From positions 1-7,695 of the forward strand of contig JBBSEZ010000470.1 of NCBI GenBank assembly GCA_038239195.1: a stretch of DNA of 7,695 nucleotides, in the 5' to 3' direction. Below are positions 5,591 to 7,695 of this stretch, one piece after another. A program made the position numbers and the translations under genes. The notes beneath the pieces were generated by a model. That model made no database searches and had not been told where the DNA came from. It worked only from the letters and a program-made list of their open reading frames with translations. This stretch comes from JBBSEZ01 sp038239195 (GTDB lineage Bacteria > Planctomycetota > Planctomycetia > Gemmatales > Gemmataceae). Positions within the stretch are counted from its first letter, which is position 1. Each line of letters begins with the position of its first letter.

Positions 5591-6199
5591 ATGCGCACAC
5601 AAATCCGTATCGTTGGCGGCTCGCTGCGGGGTCGGAGGCTGACCTGCACGGTGACACCGACCCTCCGCCCCACCCCGCAGAGGACGCGCGAGGCCCTATT
5701 CAGCATCCTCGGCAACGCGATCCCCGAACGGCCCTTCATCGACGTCTTCGCCGGCACCGGCGTCGTCGGCCTGGAGGCCCTCAGCCGGGGCGCCTCCTCC
5801 ACCCTGTTCGTCGAGCGCGATTTCCGCCTCAGCGACGAGCTCGACCGCCATCGCAAGGCCTTTGGCGTGGAGGGCGTCACCCGCATCGCCCGCGCCGACG
5901 TCTACCTCTGGGCCCAGCGCTGGGTGCCGCCCGCCGAGCCGGTCAACGTCTTCCTCAGTCCGCCCTTTCGCGACCTCGAGAATCGGCTGGACGAGATGCT
6001 GAAACTGGTCGCCGAGCTCCAGGCGCGCGTCGCCCTCCACTCGGTGATCGTTTTGCAGTCCGAGAAGACGGCGGCGCTCGATGGCCTCCCCGGCCGGGCC
6101 GAATGGGACGAACGCCGCTACGGCCGCAATCATCTGCTGTTCTGGGTCAAGGAAACACCGCCGGAAGCGGAGACCAACGGCGAGGCCCCTCCGCCCTGA
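5591..6199 (+). CDS. rsmD: 16S rRNA (guanine(966)-N(2))-methyltransferase RsmD-like
   Basis: RsmD transfers a methyl group from S-adenosylmethionine to N2 of G966 of 16S rRNA during 30S assembly. The 202-residue length is close to the family norm. The start ATG at 5591 gives the family-type opening (IRIVGGSLRGRRL, about 5-17), then RPTPQRTREALFSIL (26-40). AdoMet motif I is FIDVFAGTGVVGLEALSRG (49-67), with acidic VERD at 74-77. The catalytic motif IV, normally (D/N)PPY, reads S123-P-P-F126, so the usual Asp/Asn is replaced by Ser. The C-terminal strands (SVIVLQSEK; RRYGRNHLLFWVK, 176-188) fit the fold, and a short Pro/Glu tail follows. A GGAG lies 12 bases before the start and a GGGG closer in; neither is strong. 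It is followed after 35 bases by the CCA-adding gene, likely in one operon. The fold and family are secure; activity on G966 is less so because of motif IV. Confidence 0.87.
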   Translation: MRTQIRIVGGSLRGRRLTCTVTPTLRPTPQRTREALFSILGNAIPERPFIDVFAGTGVVGLEALSRGASSTLFVERDFRLSDELDRHRKAFGVEGVTRIARADVYLWAQRWVPPAEPVNVFLSPPFRDLENRLDEMLKLVAELQARVALHSVIVLQSEKTAALDGLPGRAEWDERRYGRNHLLFWVKETPPEAETNGEAPPP

Positions 6200-6222
6200 G
6201 CGCGGGCCCCGGCAAGGTCGAG

Positions 6223-6227
6223 AGGAG
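6223..6227 (+). promoter_or_regulatory. Ribosome-binding site of the tRNA nucleotidyltransferase gene
   Basis: AGGAG lies seven bases before the ATG at 6235, the ideal spacing, and falls in the 35-base gap after the rsmD stop. It fixes the start and supports translation from a shared transcript with rsmD. Confidence 0.65.
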
Positions 6228-6234
6228 CGCCACG

Positions 6235-7695
6235 ATGGCCGCGACGAGCGAGCGCGATTTTGCCCTCGACGTGGTGCGCGTGCTGCGCCAGGCGGGCCAC
6301 GAGGCCTTGTGGGCGGGCGGCTGCGTGCGCGACGAGTTGCTCGGCGTGCCCCCCAAGGACTACGACGTCGCCACCTCGGCACGCCCGGAGCAGGTGCGCG
6401 CCGCGTTCCGCCGCACCATCGCCGTCGGCGAGAGCTTCGGCGTCGTCGAGGTGCTCGGCCCGCGCACCGAGAAAGGCCCCCTGCGCATTCAGGTCGCCAC
6501 CTTCCGCTCCGACGGGGCGTACAGCGACGGGCGCCACCCCGACGCCGTGGTCTTCTCCTCGGCGCGCGAGGACGCCGAGCGGCGCGACTTCACGATCAAC
6601 GGCATGTTCTTCGACCCGCTCGAAGGCCGGCTCATCGACTACGTGGGTGACCAGGTCGATCTGCAAGGCCGCGTCCTGCGCGCCATCGGGCAGGCGGAGC
6701 AGCGCTTCGCCGAGGACAAACTGCGCCTGCTGCGCGCCGTGCGCCTCGCCTGCCGCTTCGACTTCGCCATCGACCCGGCGACGTCGGCGGCCATCGCGAA
6801 GATGGCCCCACAAATCGGTGCCGTCAGCGCCGAGCGCATCGCCGAGGAACTGCGCAAACTGCTCACCGATCCGCACCGGGCGCGCGGCATGCGCCTCTTC
6901 TTCGATCTGGGGCTTGCCGAGCCCGTCCTGCCCGAGTTGGTCCCCATGAAGGGCCTGCCACACGGGCTGCCGCGCGAGGGCGCGGGCCTTCCTCCACCGG
7001 GACAGCCCGGGCCCGCCACGGACGACCTGTGGGAACACGTGTTGACCGTGCTGGATCGCCTCGGCCCGGGGCCATCGTTCCCGCTGGCGTTCGCGGCCCT
7101 GCTCCACGACGTCGGCAAGCCGCGCACGGTGGGGCGCACGCCGGATCGCTACACCTTCCATGCCCACGAGCACGTGGGGAGGCGCCTGGCGGGGGACATT
7201 TCTCAGCGCCTGAAACTGTCGAACGAGGAGCGCGGGCGCGTCGAATGGCTGGTCGAGAAGCACCAGGTGCTGGCCGACTCGCGGCGGATGCGGGCCAGCA
7301 AGCTCAAGGTGTTGCTCGTCCACCCCGGCATCGAAGAGCTGTTCGCGCTGCACCGGGCCGACGCCCTCGCCAGCGGCCGCGACCTCGATCACGTCGAGCA
7401 TGCGGAGAAACGGCGGGCCGAGTGGGCGGAGCGCGGCGAGCTCAACCCGCCGCCGATCATCACGGGCGACGACCTCCTGGCGTGGGGACTGGAGCCGGGG
7501 CCGGAGTTCAAGCGGCTCCTCGACGCGGTTCGCGAGGCCCAGCTCGAGGGGCTGATCCGCACGGTGGAGGAGGCGAAGGCGCTGGTGGAGCGGCTGCGGG
7601 GAGAGGGGCCTCCCTCCCCCTCCCGGCCCCCCGCACCCGCCTTGGGTGTGGGGGGTGGGGGGGGTGGGGACGCCCCCCATTCTCCCGCTGCTAAC
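6235..7695 (+). CDS. cca: CCA tRNA nucleotidyltransferase with HD domain, 3' end outside window
   Basis: Adds or repairs the 3' CCA of tRNAs in the cytoplasm, using CTP and ATP without a template. The frame is open for 487 codons to the window edge. Class II motifs are all present. GGCVRD (28-33) precedes the metal-binding D42/D44 in PKDYD, then come RRDFTINGMFFDP (116-128), EDKLRLLRAVR (160-170) and ERIAEELRKLL (200-210). A Pro/Gly-rich insert (about 240-262) precedes an HD-type domain with H291-D292 and FHAHEH (308-313), then EKHQ (341-344). The family C-terminal block is TGDDLLAWGLEPGPEF (410-425) through EEAKALVERLR (about 445-455). Beyond that the sequence is a Pro/Gly-rich tail over homopolymer runs, so the real protein may end soon after the edge or the reading frame may be disturbed there. 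The HD domain in this family often has phosphatase or phosphodiesterase activity (known in E. coli Cca). CCA- versus A-adding or poly(A) activity cannot be separated by eye, but CCA addition is the default. Confidence 0.9.
   Translation, partial: MAATSERDFALDVVRVLRQAGHEALWAGGCVRDELLGVPPKDYDVATSARPEQVRAAFRRTIAVGESFGVVEVLGPRTEKGPLRIQVATFRSDGAYSDGRHPDAVVFSSAREDAERRDFTINGMFFDPLEGRLIDYVGDQVDLQGRVLRAIGQAEQRFAEDKLRLLRAVRLACRFDFAIDPATSAAIAKMAPQIGAVSAERIAEELRKLLTDPHRARGMRLFFDLGLAEPVLPELVPMKGLPHGLPREGAGLPPPGQPGPATDDLWEHVLTVLDRLGPGPSFPLAFAALLHDVGKPRTVGRTPDRYTFHAHEHVGRRLAGDISQRLKLSNEERGRVEWLVEKHQVLADSRRMRASKLKVLLVHPGIEELFALHRADALASGRDLDHVEHAEKRRAEWAERGELNPPPIITGDDLLAWGLEPGPEFKRLLDAVREAQLEGLIRTVEEAKALVERLRGEGPPSPSRPPAPALGVGGGGGGDAPHSPAAN
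7644..7669 (+). other. G-run tract with quadruplex potential
   Basis: Runs of 3, 6, 8 and 4 G are separated by only TGT, T and T, and C6 runs lie on both sides (7627-7632 and 7673-7678). On the coding strand this meets the usual quadruplex pattern with very short loops. Alternatively the G- and C-runs could pair in a hairpin. It falls in the low-complexity tail after the conserved part of the tRNA nucleotidyltransferase. Such runs are also prone to sequencing length errors. Confidence 0.55.

Noticed and set aside
6130..7680. Long minus-strand open frame opposite cca
   Set aside because: The plus strand carries every expected CCA-enzyme motif in order; the antisense product has none.
1..7695. 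CRISPR array, tRNA or rRNA genes, phage or defence genes
   Set aside because: I saw no regularly spaced direct repeats, no tRNA-like T-loop and acceptor pairing in the non-coding gaps, and no recognisable defence or phage protein.

Overview
The window looks like a piece of a high-GC planctomycete chromosome, most likely a Gemmata/Isosphaera-type lineage. This is inferred from three things: a membrane-anchored Ser/Thr kinase fused to a WD40 propeller and carrying the N-terminal segment common in planctomycete kinases, a small secreted Cys-rich protein with a degenerate Tyr/Val strand pattern, and very GC-rich third codon positions. No ribosomal RNA or other phylogenetic marker is present, so the assignment is not firm.

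Layout. (1) Positions 1 to about 2071 hold an apparently complete insertion sequence read on the minus strand. It has a small DUF6788-like protein followed by a DDE transposase whose frame overlaps it by 4 bases. Matching 14-bp inverted repeats (13 of 14 bases identical) lie at 1-14 and 2058-2071, so the window starts at or just inside the left end of the element. (2) A minus-strand gene at 2204-2506 encodes a 100-residue secreted Cys-rich protein with a strong GC palindrome downstream. (3) A divergent intergenic region (2507-2681) rich in inverted repeats separates it from the plus-strand kinase gene. (4) The kinase gene (2682-5276) encodes a conserved N-terminal segment, a complete kinase domain, one membrane helix, a helical linker and seven WD40 repeats. 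(5) A 314-base non-coding stretch (5277-5590) carries several perfect hairpins. (6) A two-gene plus-strand RNA-maturation operon follows: rsmD (16S rRNA guanine methyltransferase) and, 35 bases later, a CCA-adding tRNA nucleotidyltransferase that is still open at the window end.

The two RNA-modifying genes fit together as a housekeeping unit. The kinase and the Cys-rich protein share a divergent promoter region, but nothing shows that they work together. I see no evidence of a defence system, CRISPR array, phage or secondary-metabolite cluster. The points most worth a second look are how translation of the transposase begins, the serine in the RsmD catalytic motif, the orphan Cys-rich secreted protein, and the G-run tract in the open 3' end of the tRNA nucleotidyltransferase gene.
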